Source: CAYLRF01 sp964385995 | GTDB taxonomy: Bacteria; Bacillota; Clostridia; Lachnospirales; Lachnospiraceae | Assembly: GCA_964385995.1 (NCBI GenBank) | Contig: CAYLRF010000072.1 | Coordinates: 1 to 6,463, forward strand | Length of the DNA stretch: 6,463 bases | Direction of reading: 5' to 3' | In this document: positions 1 through 6,023 of the stretch, piece after piece | Layout: the number at the start of each line of letters is the position of its first letter | Numbering within the stretch: position 1 is the first letter of the stretch | Made by a program: the position numbers and the translations under genes | The notes under the pieces: generated by a model | The model's database searches: none | What the model was told of the DNA's origin: nothing | The model's input: the letters and a program-made list of their open reading frames with translations, nothing else

Positions 1-12
1 TTAAGCAGTACA

Positions 13-59
13 GAAAGGAGTTGGGTGTGGGTGTCTAAAAAAATGTCCGCACCCCTTTC
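13..59. repeat. Imperfect inverted repeat downstream of rlmD
   Basis: GAAAGG (13-18) is complementary to CCTTTC (54-59), and GGTGTGG (24-30) pairs with CCGCACC (47-53) with one G-U wobble if the plus strand is read as RNA. Five bases (19-23) bulge on one side and a 16-base loop holds a run of seven A. On the minus strand, where rlmD transcripts would arrive, the T run lies in the loop rather than after the stem, and one pair becomes C-A. This is therefore not a canonical intrinsic terminator, although it may act as a transcript end structure. Confidence 0.35.
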
Positions 60-60
60 G

Positions 61-183
61 CTATATTCCCATAATGGAGCTTGCAAATTTCGCGAGCCCG
101 GCGCATTTCTTTATGTGTGTAAGCTCAATATCGCAGCCGAGTCGCTCGAACATTTGAATGAATGTCTTATTCAAGATCTTCAC
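61..183 (-). CDS. Possible small ORF or gene remnant after rlmD (weak)
   Basis: After the rlmD TAA the same frame stays open for 46 codons, ending in TAG at 61-63. Possible starts are GTG at 183 (40 aa) or ATG at 153 (30 aa, beginning MFERLGCDIELTHIKKCAGL). The peptide has a protein-like mix of hydrophobic and charged residues and three cysteines, but I recognise no family and neither start has a Shine-Dalgarno sequence. It could be a read-through tail, the remnant of a decayed gene, or chance. An antisense frame over the same bases has a better ribosome binding site, so the coding status is uncertain. Confidence 0.2.
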   Translation of the reverse strand: MKILNKTFIQMFERLGCDIELTHIKKCAGLAKFASSIMGI

Positions 184-201
184 CGGGCATTTTATGTACT
201 T

Positions 202-1593
202 TTAATCCCTGACCCGTGACATCAAGACGACTGTCTCCACATGCACCGTTTGCGGGAACATGTCCACGGGCCTCACACGCGTGAGAGCGTATCCCCCGCC
301 GCTTAAGTATTTTATATCCCGCGCCAGCGTCGCGGCGTCGCAGCTTACATAGATGATTTTTTTCGGACTCATGCCGACTACGGCGTCCAGTACGGCAGTG
401 GCGCAGCCTTTTCTGGGAGGATCAAGGACGACGACGTCGGCCCGCGCCTCACCCCCGTTTACTCGCCGGTAATCGGCGCGGTATCGCGGCAGCAGATCCT
501 CGGCTCTGCCCGCCGAGAAACTTACATTTTCGATATTATTCATACGGGCGTTTTCCCGCGCGTCGCGCACGGCCCGGGCGGATACTTCCACGCCGAGGAC
601 ACTTTCGGCCTTTGACGCCAGAAGAAGCGATATGGTGCCTATGCCGCAGTAAATATCCCACACGGTTTCGCCGCCTTTAAGATCCGCGTACTCGCGAACG
701 GTCTCATACAGCCTTTTTGTCTGGGCGTAATTGACCTGATAAAACGATAACGGCGATATCCTGTACGCCATGCCGTCAATGATATCGGTCACGTGATCCT
801 TGCCCCATATCATACGGACCTCTTTGCCCGTGACGACATTTGTCCGATCCTTGTTGATGTTATAGGAGACGCCCGTCACGCCGGGAATCTGCGACAGTAT
901 ACCCGCGAGAGCCTTCGCGCGCGGGAGTCTGTCTCCGTTTATCACCACGCAAACCATGATCTCATGGGTCGAAAAGGCGTGACGCACAAGCACGTGCCTT
1001 ACGAGGCCGCTTCCTGTCGTCTCGTCATACGGGGAAATGTTATTCGCCTTCATGAAATCGAGAACCGCACGAAGGATTTTTTCGTCCTCGGCGGGAGAAA
1101 GCTCACACTTAAGGCACGGGATGACGTGATGGGTGCGGCCCGCGAAAAAGCCGGCGGTCGGGTTACCCGCGCTGTCTTTTCCCACGGGATACTGCGCTTT
1201 GTTGCGGTAATGAAAAGTCTCATCCGCGCCGAGGGCCGGCTCCAGGGCTTCATCCGCCGCTTCCGGCGATATACCGCCTATCCTTATCAGGCAGTCGCGG
1301 ACGCTTTTGACCTTAAAGTCAAGCTGCGCTTCATATGAAAGCTCCTGCAGCTGACATCCGCCGCATTGACGCGCCACCGGACAGGGCGCATCAACTCTCG
1401 CGGGTGAGGGGTTAATAAGCTTTGTCATCTTCGCGAAGGCGTAGCTTCCTTTCACCTTCGTGACCACGGCCTCCGCCGTATCCCCGATCAGGGCGTTCTT
1501 TACGAAATATGTGAGGCCGTCCGATTTGCCTATGCCTTCCCCGCCTACCGCCATGTCCGTTATCCGAACCGTTATCTTATCGTTCTTTTGCAT
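202..1593 (-). CDS. rlmD: 23S rRNA (uracil-C5)-methyltransferase, RlmD/RlmCD (RumA) family
   Basis: The product is a SAM-dependent enzyme that makes 5-methyluridine in 23S rRNA in the cytoplasm. E. coli RlmD modifies U1939, while the single Bacillus enzyme RlmCD modifies both U747 and U1939, and a Firmicute copy could do either. The 463 aa show the full family architecture: an N-terminal TRAM domain (about 1-60), and a 4Fe-4S site with C71, C77 and C80 in a CxxxxxCGGC pattern plus C160. These are followed by the FYQVN motif (284-288), the SAM-binding motif DIYCGIGT (313-320), DPPRKG (391-396), the catalytic nucleophile C418 in YVSCDAATLARD, and the likely general base E453 in HVETVVL. Length and motifs are complete. 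The ATG at 1593 keeps the whole TRAM domain, but its ribosome binding site is weak (AAGAGAG about 13 nt upstream). It lies 212 bp after yhaM on the same strand and may be the last gene of that transcript. Confidence 0.95.
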   Translation of the reverse strand: MQKNDKITVRITDMAVGGEGIGKSDGLTYFVKNALIGDTAEAVVTKVKGSYAFAKMTKLINPSPARVDAPCPVARQCGGCQLQELSYEAQLDFKVKSVRDCLIRIGGISPEAADEALEPALGADETFHYRNKAQYPVGKDSAGNPTAGFFAGRTHHVIPCLKCELSPAEDEKILRAVLDFMKANNISPYDETTGSGLVRHVLVRHAFSTHEIMVCVVINGDRLPRAKALAGILSQIPGVTGVSYNINKDRTNVVTGKEVRMIWGKDHVTDIIDGMAYRISPLSFYQVNYAQTKRLYETVREYADLKGGETVWDIYCGIGTISLLLASKAESVLGVEVSARAVRDARENARMNNIENVSFSAGRAEDLLPRYRADYRRVNGGEARADVVVLDPPRKGCATAVLDAVVGMSPKKIIYVSCDAATLARDIKYLSGGGYALTRVRPVDMFPQTVHVETVVLMSRVRD

Positions 1594-1805
1594 GTTATCT
1601 GTGCTCTCTTAGTAATCTCAAGATTTTCGCGTACTCCATGATATCCGGCAGTATTCGGGGAGCGCGTGGCGTCCTTTTTGCCCTGACAGCATTTCATGAG
1701 TCGCCCGGTATTTCGTCGATTTCGTGCCCGTTTCGGAAAGTGAGGATACCTTAAAGGTCGCCCGCGGGTCACGACTTATCAGGTTACGGGCTTTTTCTCA
1801 AGCGT

Positions 1806-2750
1806 TCAGCTTAGCGTGCTCTTTCTGATATTCGAGTCGAAAAGCTTATTAAAGCCCAGCCATTCCCCCGCGGGTTTATCCTTCGTGAACTCCGTCAGTG
1901 TCTGCATTTTCGCGTCGATGTTGTCCGCGTAATGAAGAGCCACCGCCTCGGGAAGCGCGGGCTTTTTAGGCGATCCGAACTCAAATTCTCCGTGATGGGA
2001 CAAAATACAGTGCTTCAGCTCGCTTTCAAGCCTCGGAGGGAAGCCGTCGATCTTACGCGCGGCCAGATCTATCATCTCCGCTCCGATCACTATGTGTCCC
2101 AAAAGCTGGCCGTCGTCGGTATACTCGTTTTGCGGCATGGGCGACAGCTCGTTTACTTTCCCGATATCGTGGAAAATGGCGGCCGCGATGAGCAGGTTTC
2201 TGTTTAAAACGGGATATGCCGACGCGAGATATTCACACAGCCGCGTGACGGCGAGCGTATGTTCCAAAAGTCCTCCCATGTAGCTGTGATGTACGCTCCT
2301 TGCCGCGGAGCGCTCTTTAAACGCGGCCGTAAAGTCTTTATCCTCCCGGAAAAACATGTCGAGCAGCCTGTGAAGGTATTTATTTTCGACGCTGTCCGCG
2401 TACGCAAGCAGTTTGGCGTACATTTTCTCCACATCCTTATCCGTCGCGGAAAGATAATCGGAGACGCTGTACTCATCCTCATTCGCTTTTCGGATCTGCT
2501 TTATGTTCAGCTGCAGCGCGTTGTTGAAAGTCCTGATATCGCCGTAGATCTCCACGAAGTCCATCTCCTCGAATTCGCCGATACCACCGGAGGCCGGATC
2601 CCAGATTTTTCCGTCCAGAGTGCCCGTCTTGTCCTGAAGCGTGAGTGTCTCGTAAGATTTGCCGTTGCGGGCGATACCCGTTCTTTTGGTCTTGCAAAGA
2701 TAGACGGTCCTGATACTGTCGCCGTCTTTAAGAGTGTTTATGAATTTCAT
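1806..2750 (-). CDS. yhaM: 3'-5' exoribonuclease, YhaM family (OB-fold plus HD domain)
   Basis: This is a metal-dependent 3'-to-5' exonuclease of the YhaM family, which trims RNA 3' ends (and ssDNA in vitro) in low-GC Gram-positives. The 314 aa match the length of B. subtilis YhaM as I recall it. An N-terminal OB-fold nucleic-acid binding domain spans about 12-88 (typical LTLQDKTGTLDGKIWD stretch at 36-51). The HD phosphohydrolase domain spans about 155-285, with H164 in LLEHTLAV, the diagnostic H194-D195 in FHDIGK, H219 in LGHI, H252/H253 in SHHGE and D276/D279 in YADNIDAK as likely metal ligands. The ATG at 2750 is supported by AAAGGA (minus strand, 2763-2758) with a 7-nt spacer. The gene follows the mannosidase by 266 bp of tandem repeats and may share its transcript; no separate promoter was evident. 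Confidence 0.93.
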   Translation of the reverse strand: MKFINTLKDGDSIRTVYLCKTKRTGIARNGKSYETLTLQDKTGTLDGKIWDPASGGIGEFEEMDFVEIYGDIRTFNNALQLNIKQIRKANEDEYSVSDYLSATDKDVEKMYAKLLAYADSVENKYLHRLLDMFFREDKDFTAAFKERSAARSVHHSYMGGLLEHTLAVTRLCEYLASAYPVLNRNLLIAAAIFHDIGKVNELSPMPQNEYTDDGQLLGHIVIGAEMIDLAARKIDGFPPRLESELKHCILSHHGEFEFGSPKKPALPEAVALHYADNIDAKMQTLTEFTKDKPAGEWLGFNKLFDSNIRKSTLS

Positions 2751-2757
2751 ATGGGAA

Positions 2758-2763
2758 TCCTTT
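2758..2763 (-). promoter_or_regulatory. Ribosome binding site of yhaM
   Basis: AAAGGA on the minus strand lies 7 nt before the ATG at 2750 and fixes the yhaM start. It sits just beyond the repeat array, in the stretch where the last (downstream-most) repeat unit loses similarity to the others. Confidence 0.7.
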
Positions 2764-2792
2764 CAAATGTCCGTTTTCGTCATGCTTTCCTC

Positions 2793-3042
2793 TTTCCCGA
2801 CGCGCCATGTCGCGTCATCGAGGCAGTGTTGTGAGGTTACGTTCAAACATTCCCCTTTCCCGACGAGACCCGGCGCATCATCGGGGCGGTTTTGTGAGGT
2901 TACTTCCAAACATTCCTCTTACACGACGTGCCACGTCGTGTCATAAAGGCGGTTTTAGAAGTTTACCTCGAACTTTCTGCTTTCCCGACGCGCCCCGATG
3001 TGTCACAAAGGCGGTTTTAGAAGTCCATTTCCAACAAATTTA
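2793..3042. repeat. Four imperfect 62-63-bp tandem units between mannosidase and yhaM
   Basis: The landmark TTTCCCGACG (or its variant TTACACGACG) recurs at 2793, 2856, 2919 and 2981, giving periods of 63, 63 and 62 bp. Other shared blocks are GGCGGTTTT with variants, TGTGAGGTTAC (units 1 and 2) and TTAGAAGT (units 3 and 4). The two units nearest the mannosidase share a 25-bp block with one mismatch (2938-2962 and 3000-3024). Each unit has a dyad just after the landmark: GACGCG/CGCGTC (2799-2816), a weaker one (2862-2879), a perfect 10+1+10 palindrome (2921-2941), and GACGCG/TGTGTC (2987-3004, G-U pairs on plus RNA). The fourth unit extends over the mannosidase stop codon and its last codons. 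No T-run follows any dyad, so they are not ordinary terminators. I do not recognise the repeat family. Confidence 0.85.
2921..2941. repeat. Perfect 10+1+10 palindrome in the third repeat unit
   Basis: ACACGACGTG, one C, then CACGTCGTGT form an uninterrupted 10-bp inverted repeat. It is the strongest dyad of the array and sits where the other units carry 6-bp stems with 6-nt loops, in a slightly shifted register. It could fold as an RNA hairpin in the mannosidase-yhaM intergenic transcript or bind a dimeric protein. No poly-T follows on either strand. Confidence 0.75.
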
Positions 3043-5455
3043 CTTCCCGCACCGGCAGGGAGGCGTCATAGGGCACCTTGACCGTCTTTATCTCGCACGG
3101 AGCAAAGGAGAGCCGCGCCTTCCGGTTCATAAACGGGATTTTAAGCACGGCGTCCCCGGCCTGTTTCTTCGTCTCCACGGCGCGGATTATGATACCGTCT
3201 TTGTCCTCCGCCTGTTTCACGGCACCGATTGTTACGTGGTCGCTTTCTATCTCCAGATATGACTGCTCCTGCGGATTTTTGCCCTTATGATAAGTCTCGA
3301 TCACCGGGATCGGCCGGAAATTCAATTCTCCCGCGCGTTTTATGACAGATGAATCCTTCCAACCGCCCGCGTGCGGAAGCAGGATATAATTAAACTCCTG
3401 CACGCCCTCGTCCACGTAATCATATTGCGCGCCTTCTTTAAGTTTCGTGGGATCATGGTGGGCGTATACCGCGTTTTTAAGGACGGTAAGCCTCATCTCG
3501 TCCTTATTTATGCAGTAGCTGTATTTGCAGTCATTGGCTATGGCAAGACCGTACATGACGCCGTCCGGATGTTCTCCCGACAGGTCGAACCAGCTCTGAC
3601 CCGGCTCCTCTTCCCCTGTCGCCGACTTCTCTATATAGCCGTAGGGTATCTCGTAAGTCGGACGGCTATAACGGACATTTACGGGATAACGCACCTTCAG
3701 CATGGTAAGCGGCTCCCTCCAGTCGACTTTCACATGTACCGCCACGTATTCCAAATCCTGATACAAACTGAAATCCGAGGTGACATATGAGTCATTATAG
3801 CGGTATTTTACGCGGATGGTGGAGCGCACCGGTCCTTCCTCGAGGAGGGAGACGGATTCGACCTTCACATCCCCGAGCTCATCCTCGAACTTAAACACGT
3901 CGTGCGCCCAGGTGTCCGACTTATCCTCGTAGACGGTAAGTCGTCCTCCCTCGCGGCTTAAGATTTCCAGATCGTTCTTTTTATCATAAAGGCTCCGAAT
4001 AAAACCGGTTTCGGGGTTTATCTCAAGTCTCAGGCTGTCATTTTCAAGAGAAGCGGCATCCGCGCGGACATTTTGCCACACCGGAGTCTCTTCTTCCTTA
4101 AGGTGCCTGTATAGCTTAAATACCCGGTATCCCATACTCGGAAGATCCGCGGCGAAAAGAAGCCGGGAGGCGTTTCCTATGGTCACTTCGGATCTTACGC
4201 GCTGCGCGGGAATGACGTTCTCACGGTCGTCGGTAAGGCGAAACAGGTCGCTTGAGGGGCCGCCGCCGACGGAAATTATCATTTTCCCGCTCCACGGATG
4301 AGAGTTAAATACCACAATGGGCTTCATGCTCACGTCTTCTTCGATATCTATGTTCCATGAGATGGCCTGCAGGGCGTAATTCAGATTTTTCTGTCCCACG
4401 GCCATCGCCTGACCGTACAGATAAGACGCGTCGTCATAAGCGGATTTTATGGATGTGCCCGCCAGAATATCGTGGAACTGGTTAAATAAGACTCCCTTCC
4501 ACGCCTCTTTAAAATCATCCGGGTAAGGCTGGCCGTCTGTTACCGCGGCGACGCTTGAAAATGCCTCCGCCGCCGAAAGCATTTGCTCGGCGAGGCGATT
4601 CTCCTTCTTCACACGGGAAAGAACGCTGTAACAGCCGCTCGCGTGGTGCTGCAAATCTCCGACGTATTCGGGATAATCACTGCCGCTCTCCACGATCTCC
4701 CGAAAGAAATCCCCGACGGTGCCCATCTTCATGTCAGGGGTGTCGCTACGGGCGGAAAGCTCGTGAATGCTGCGGATATTTTCTTTGGTGGGGCCGCCGC
4801 CGTGATTTCCGACGCCGTAAAACATCATCAGGTGTTCTTCGCCGCCCTCAAGCTCGCACATGAGACGGCGGGTAAATTTTTCCAGATCCTTGCCCTCGGT
4901 GCCGTAGGAATAAGGGATACGGTACGCCATGACGCTTGATCCGTCCTGTGACATCCACCTAAAAATCCTTCCGGGCAGAGCTTTTTCGTGCGGTCCGGGA
5001 CGCATGAAAACGTAATTTTTCATGCCGCTTTTTCGCAATATCTGCGGAAGGCTTCCGTTGTGGCCGAAGCTGTCCACGTTGTAGCCGGTCTCGGCCATCC
5101 TGCCGAATTTCTCCAGAAAATATCGCTGGCCGTAAAGCCCCTGACGCACGAATGATTCGCCGGAAGGGATGTTGCAGTCGGGCTGCACCCACCATCCGCC
5201 CACTATTTCCCAGCGGCCTTCTTTAACACGCTGTTGGATCTCGCGGAACATCTCCGGATTATTTTTCTCCACCCACTCATAATAAGCGGCGCTGCTGCAC
5301 GTGAAGATAAAATCTGCGTCCTCGTTCATGCGATCCAGCGCGGATCTGAATGTGGCCTTCACCTCATGAAAGCCCTCCTGCCAGTTCCACAGCCATACCG
5401 GGTCGATATGCGCGTTTCCTATCATCGTAAGCTTCTTATCCTTCATGTCGCTCAT
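3017..5455 (-). CDS. Glycoside hydrolase family 38 alpha-mannosidase
   Basis: The product is a Zn-dependent retaining alpha-mannosidase that releases alpha-linked mannose from oligosaccharides or modified mannosides. There is no signal peptide or membrane segment, so it probably acts in the cytoplasm on imported glycans, as E. coli MngB does; the exact substrate cannot be read from sequence. Numbering from the chosen start (812 aa), the catalytic domain begins at once with GNAHIDPVWLWNW, giving zinc ligands H16 and D18. The likely nucleophile and zinc ligand is D128 in NVDSFGHNG, followed by GVGNHGGGPT (about 214-223) and H328 in FNQFHDILAGTS. A helical middle domain and a C-terminal beta-sandwich follow. 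I chose ATG 5455 because AAAGGCGG lies 8 nt upstream; ATG 5446 is an alternative. The frame stays open to a TTG at 5584, but the extra 43 codons translate a tandem repeat, lack a ribosome binding site and precede the conserved domain. The stop codon lies inside another repeat array. Confidence 0.93.
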   Translation of the reverse strand: MSDMKDKKLTMIGNAHIDPVWLWNWQEGFHEVKATFRSALDRMNEDADFIFTCSSAAYYEWVEKNNPEMFREIQQRVKEGRWEIVGGWWVQPDCNIPSGESFVRQGLYGQRYFLEKFGRMAETGYNVDSFGHNGSLPQILRKSGMKNYVFMRPGPHEKALPGRIFRWMSQDGSSVMAYRIPYSYGTEGKDLEKFTRRLMCELEGGEEHLMMFYGVGNHGGGPTKENIRSIHELSARSDTPDMKMGTVGDFFREIVESGSDYPEYVGDLQHHASGCYSVLSRVKKENRLAEQMLSAAEAFSSVAAVTDGQPYPDDFKEAWKGVLFNQFHDILAGTSIKSAYDDASYLYGQAMAVGQKNLNYALQAISWNIDIEEDVSMKPIVVFNSHPWSGKMIISVGGGPSSDLFRLTDDRENVIPAQRVRSEVTIGNASRLLFAADLPSMGYRVFKLYRHLKEEETPVWQNVRADAASLENDSLRLEINPETGFIRSLYDKKNDLEILSREGGRLTVYEDKSDTWAHDVFKFEDELGDVKVESVSLLEEGPVRSTIRVKYRYNDSYVTSDFSLYQDLEYVAVHVKVDWREPLTMLKVRYPVNVRYSRPTYEIPYGYIEKSATGEEEPGQSWFDLSGEHPDGVMYGLAIANDCKYSYCINKDEMRLTVLKNAVYAHHDPTKLKEGAQYDYVDEGVQEFNYILLPHAGGWKDSSVIKRAGELNFRPIPVIETYHKGKNPQEQSYLEIESDHVTIGAVKQAEDKDGIIIRAVETKKQAGDAVLKIPFMNRKARLSFAPCEIKTVKVPYDASLPVREVNLLEMDF

Positions 5456-5463
5456 GACCTTAA

Positions 5464-5471
5464 CCGCCTTT
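5464..5471 (-). promoter_or_regulatory. Ribosome binding site choosing the mannosidase start
   Basis: AAAGGCGG on the minus strand is 8 nt from ATG 5455. The upstream candidates, ATG 5476 and TTG 5584, have no comparable purine tract. A second short tract, TAAGG, lies about 11 nt before ATG 5446, so that start remains possible. Confidence 0.55.
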
Positions 5472-5488
5472 CTCATATATGTGCTGTC

Positions 5489-5558
5489 CGTCTTTATGCC
5501 GCCCGTCTTCAGATCGTGGGGGTCGTCTTTATACCGCTCACCTTTAGATCGTGGGAGG
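5489..5558. repeat. Two 35-bp imperfect tandem units in the mannosidase leader
   Basis: Units 5489-5523 and 5524-5558 both start CGTCTTTAT and both contain AGATCGTGGG. By hand they match at 28 of 35 positions, and six of the seven differences are transitions. They lie in the predicted 5' leader of the mannosidase mRNA, just before its ribosome binding site. Confidence 0.8.
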
Positions 5559-5622
5559 CGACTTGCTGTGTCGCGGTCCCTCAAACGATATCTCTGTCTC
5601 TCATGACCACTACACCGCGTTT

Positions 5623-5694
5623 ATGATCGAACCCGCTTTAGCCTACATGCTCGAATCTGCTTTAGCTTACATGATCGACCCCGTTTCAGCGTGA
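5623..5694. repeat. Three 24-bp imperfect tandem units in the mannosidase leader
   Basis: Units begin ATGATCGAA (5623), ATGCTCGAA (5647) and ATGATCGAC (5671). Units 1 and 2 match at 20 of 24 positions, and units 1 and 3 at 18 of 24. The 24-bp period keeps a plus-strand frame open (MIEPALAY, MLESALAY, MIDPVSA, then TGA at 5692-5694), but no ribosome binding site precedes it and the frame is antisense to the predicted mannosidase leader. I treat it as a non-coding repeat. Confidence 0.8.
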
Positions 5695-5719
5695 GTCTGC
5701 CGTCCCACTCTGTTATCAC

Positions 5720-5784
5720 ACCTGAAAAACCCGCCTTGACGCTTATAACATGCGGCGCCGCAAACGTCAAGTGGCAATTCAGGT
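5720..5784. promoter_or_regulatory. Concentric inverted repeats around the mannosidase promoter (candidate operator)
   Basis: ACCTGAA (5720-5726) is the reverse complement of TTCAGGT (5778-5784). Inside it, CTTGACG (5735-5741) is the reverse complement of CGTCAAG (5765-5771). Inside that lies the self-complementary GCGGCGCCGC (5752-5761). The inner pair overlaps the -35 box on one side and the predicted start point on the other, which suits a repressor or activator site. A further pair, CCGCCTTG (5731-5738) and CAAGGCGG (5788-5795), is offset. The regulator is unknown. Confidence 0.5.
5742..5770 (-). promoter_or_regulatory. Sigma-A-type promoter for the mannosidase
   Basis: On the minus strand TTGACG (5770-5765) is followed by a 17-bp spacer and TATAAG (5747-5742), with an extended -10 TG one base before the hexamer. 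Each box matches the consensus at five of six positions. Transcription would start near 5735, giving a leader of about 280 nt before ATG 5455. Its -35 box is about 45 bp from the -35 box of the opposing mutS2 promoter. Confidence 0.7.
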
Positions 5785-5814
5785 TTACAAGGCGGCGGGG
5801 AAGGGGGAATTAAG

Positions 5815-5843
5815 TTTACGCGGCCGAGTAGTGGGATTATAAT
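5815..5843 (+). promoter_or_regulatory. Sigma-A-type promoter for the mutS2 transcript
   Basis: TTTACG (5815-5820), a 17-bp spacer and a consensus TATAAT (5838-5843) are followed by an A/T-rich start region. The start point would be near 5850, only about 6 nt before a strong ribosome binding site and about 174 nt before the mutS2 ATG. Confidence 0.7.
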
Positions 5844-5855
5844 AAAGCTATAAAG

Positions 5856-5877
5856 AAAGGAGCCCGGCCATGCCGGG
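5856..5877 (+). promoter_or_regulatory. Strong ribosome binding site with a start-codon hairpin
   Basis: AAAGGAG (5856-5862) is followed directly by CCCGGC (5863-5868), a three-base loop CAT and GCCGGG (5872-5877), a perfect 6-bp GC stem. The candidate ATG (5870-5872) lies in the loop and the first stem base. The hairpin could limit initiation at this ATG. Confidence 0.55.
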
Positions 5878-5968
5878 AAGGCAGTTCACGCCAAAGGCGA
5901 AGCCCCCTCTCGTTCCCAAAGCCGGTCGCGGAGAGCGGGGCATGAGCGGAGCAAAGGACGGGGCATGA
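5870..5968 (+). CDS. Leader mini-ORF 1 upstream of mutS2 (candidate, 32 aa)
   Basis: The ATG lies 7 nt after AAAGGAG and about 20 nt after the predicted start point of the mutS2 promoter, the best initiation context in the region. The frame encodes 32 aa (starts MPGRQFTPKAKPPLVPKAGR): basic, rich in proline and glycine, with no membrane segment or known motif. Its TGA overlaps the ATG of the next mini-ORF as ATGA. The role is unknown. It may be a leader peptide whose translation carries ribosomes towards mutS2, or merely a chance frame behind a misplaced ribosome binding site. Confidence 0.4.
   Translation: MPGRQFTPKAKPPLVPKAGRGERGMSGAKDGA
5902..5941 (+). other. Stem-loop in the mutS2 leader
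   Basis: GCCCC (5902-5906) plus CTCTC (5907-5911) pair with GAGAG (5931-5935) and GGGGC (5937-5941). This makes a 10-bp stem with one bulged C (5936) and a 19-nt loop. It lies inside mini-ORF 1, so translation would melt it. No poly-U follows, so it is not an intrinsic terminator. Confidence 0.45.
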
Positions 5969-5971
5969 GCG
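5937..5971. repeat. 12-bp direct repeat with 23-bp period
   Basis: GGGGCATGAGCG occurs exactly at 5937-5948 and 5960-5971. The 23-bp shift changes frame. In the first copy ATGAGC is an in-frame Met-Ser of mini-ORF 1; in the second the same bases supply the TGA stop of mini-ORF 1 and the ATG of mini-ORF 2. Confidence 0.7.
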
Positions 5972-6018
5972 ATCAAGCCGAAATGAATAAGAGAGAAGAA
6001 CATACTTTCCGGGCTTAG
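5965..6018 (+). CDS. Leader mini-ORF 2 upstream of mutS2 (candidate, 17 aa)
   Basis: This frame starts at the ATG of an ATGA overlap with mini-ORF 1, encodes the charged peptide MSDQAEMNKREEHTFRA and stops at TAG 6016-6018, five bases before the mutS2 ATG. It has no good ribosome binding site of its own, so translation would depend on coupling to mini-ORF 1. The chain of overlaps suggests coupling into mutS2, but at this length a chance frame is quite possible. Confidence 0.28.
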   Translation: MSDQAEMNKREEHTFRA

Positions 6019-6023
6019 AAAAA

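Noticed and set aside
31..219. Plus-strand ORF (62 aa from GTG 31) behind AAAGGAG at 14-20.
   Set aside because: The Shine-Dalgarno spacing is acceptable, but the ORF runs antisense into the end of rlmD, its third-codon bases look unlike the neighbours, the peptide resembles no family I know, and the purine tract belongs to an inverted repeat.
1572..1772. Minus-strand 66-aa frame between yhaM and rlmD.
   Set aside because: It overlaps the rlmD start out of frame, is very arginine-rich, has no ribosome binding site and no recognisable motif.
1755..1797. GCCCG/CGGGC pair and CCCGCGGG palindrome after yhaM considered as a terminator.
   Set aside because: The loop is long or absent depending on the fold, and no T-run follows on the minus strand.
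2793..3042. Regularly spaced repeats considered as a CRISPR array.
   Set aside because: Similarity runs through the whole 62-63-bp unit with no unique spacers, units are degenerate, and no cas gene is nearby.
2734..3262. Plus-strand frames with a 21-residue periodicity (such as FPTRHVASS, then FPTRPGASSG).
   Set aside because: The periodic peptide is the direct result of a 63-bp DNA repeat, there is no ribosome binding site, and the frames overlap yhaM or the mannosidase antisense.
5611..5642. GGGTTCGATC on the minus strand resembles a tRNA T-loop.
   Set aside because: It has no acceptor, D or anticodon arms around it, and the motif is part of the 24-bp tandem repeat.
5551..5694. Plus-strand 47-codon frame ending in MIEPALAYMLESALAY-like repeats.
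   Set aside because: It is kept open by the 24-bp period, has no ribosome binding site, and lies antisense to the predicted mannosidase leader.
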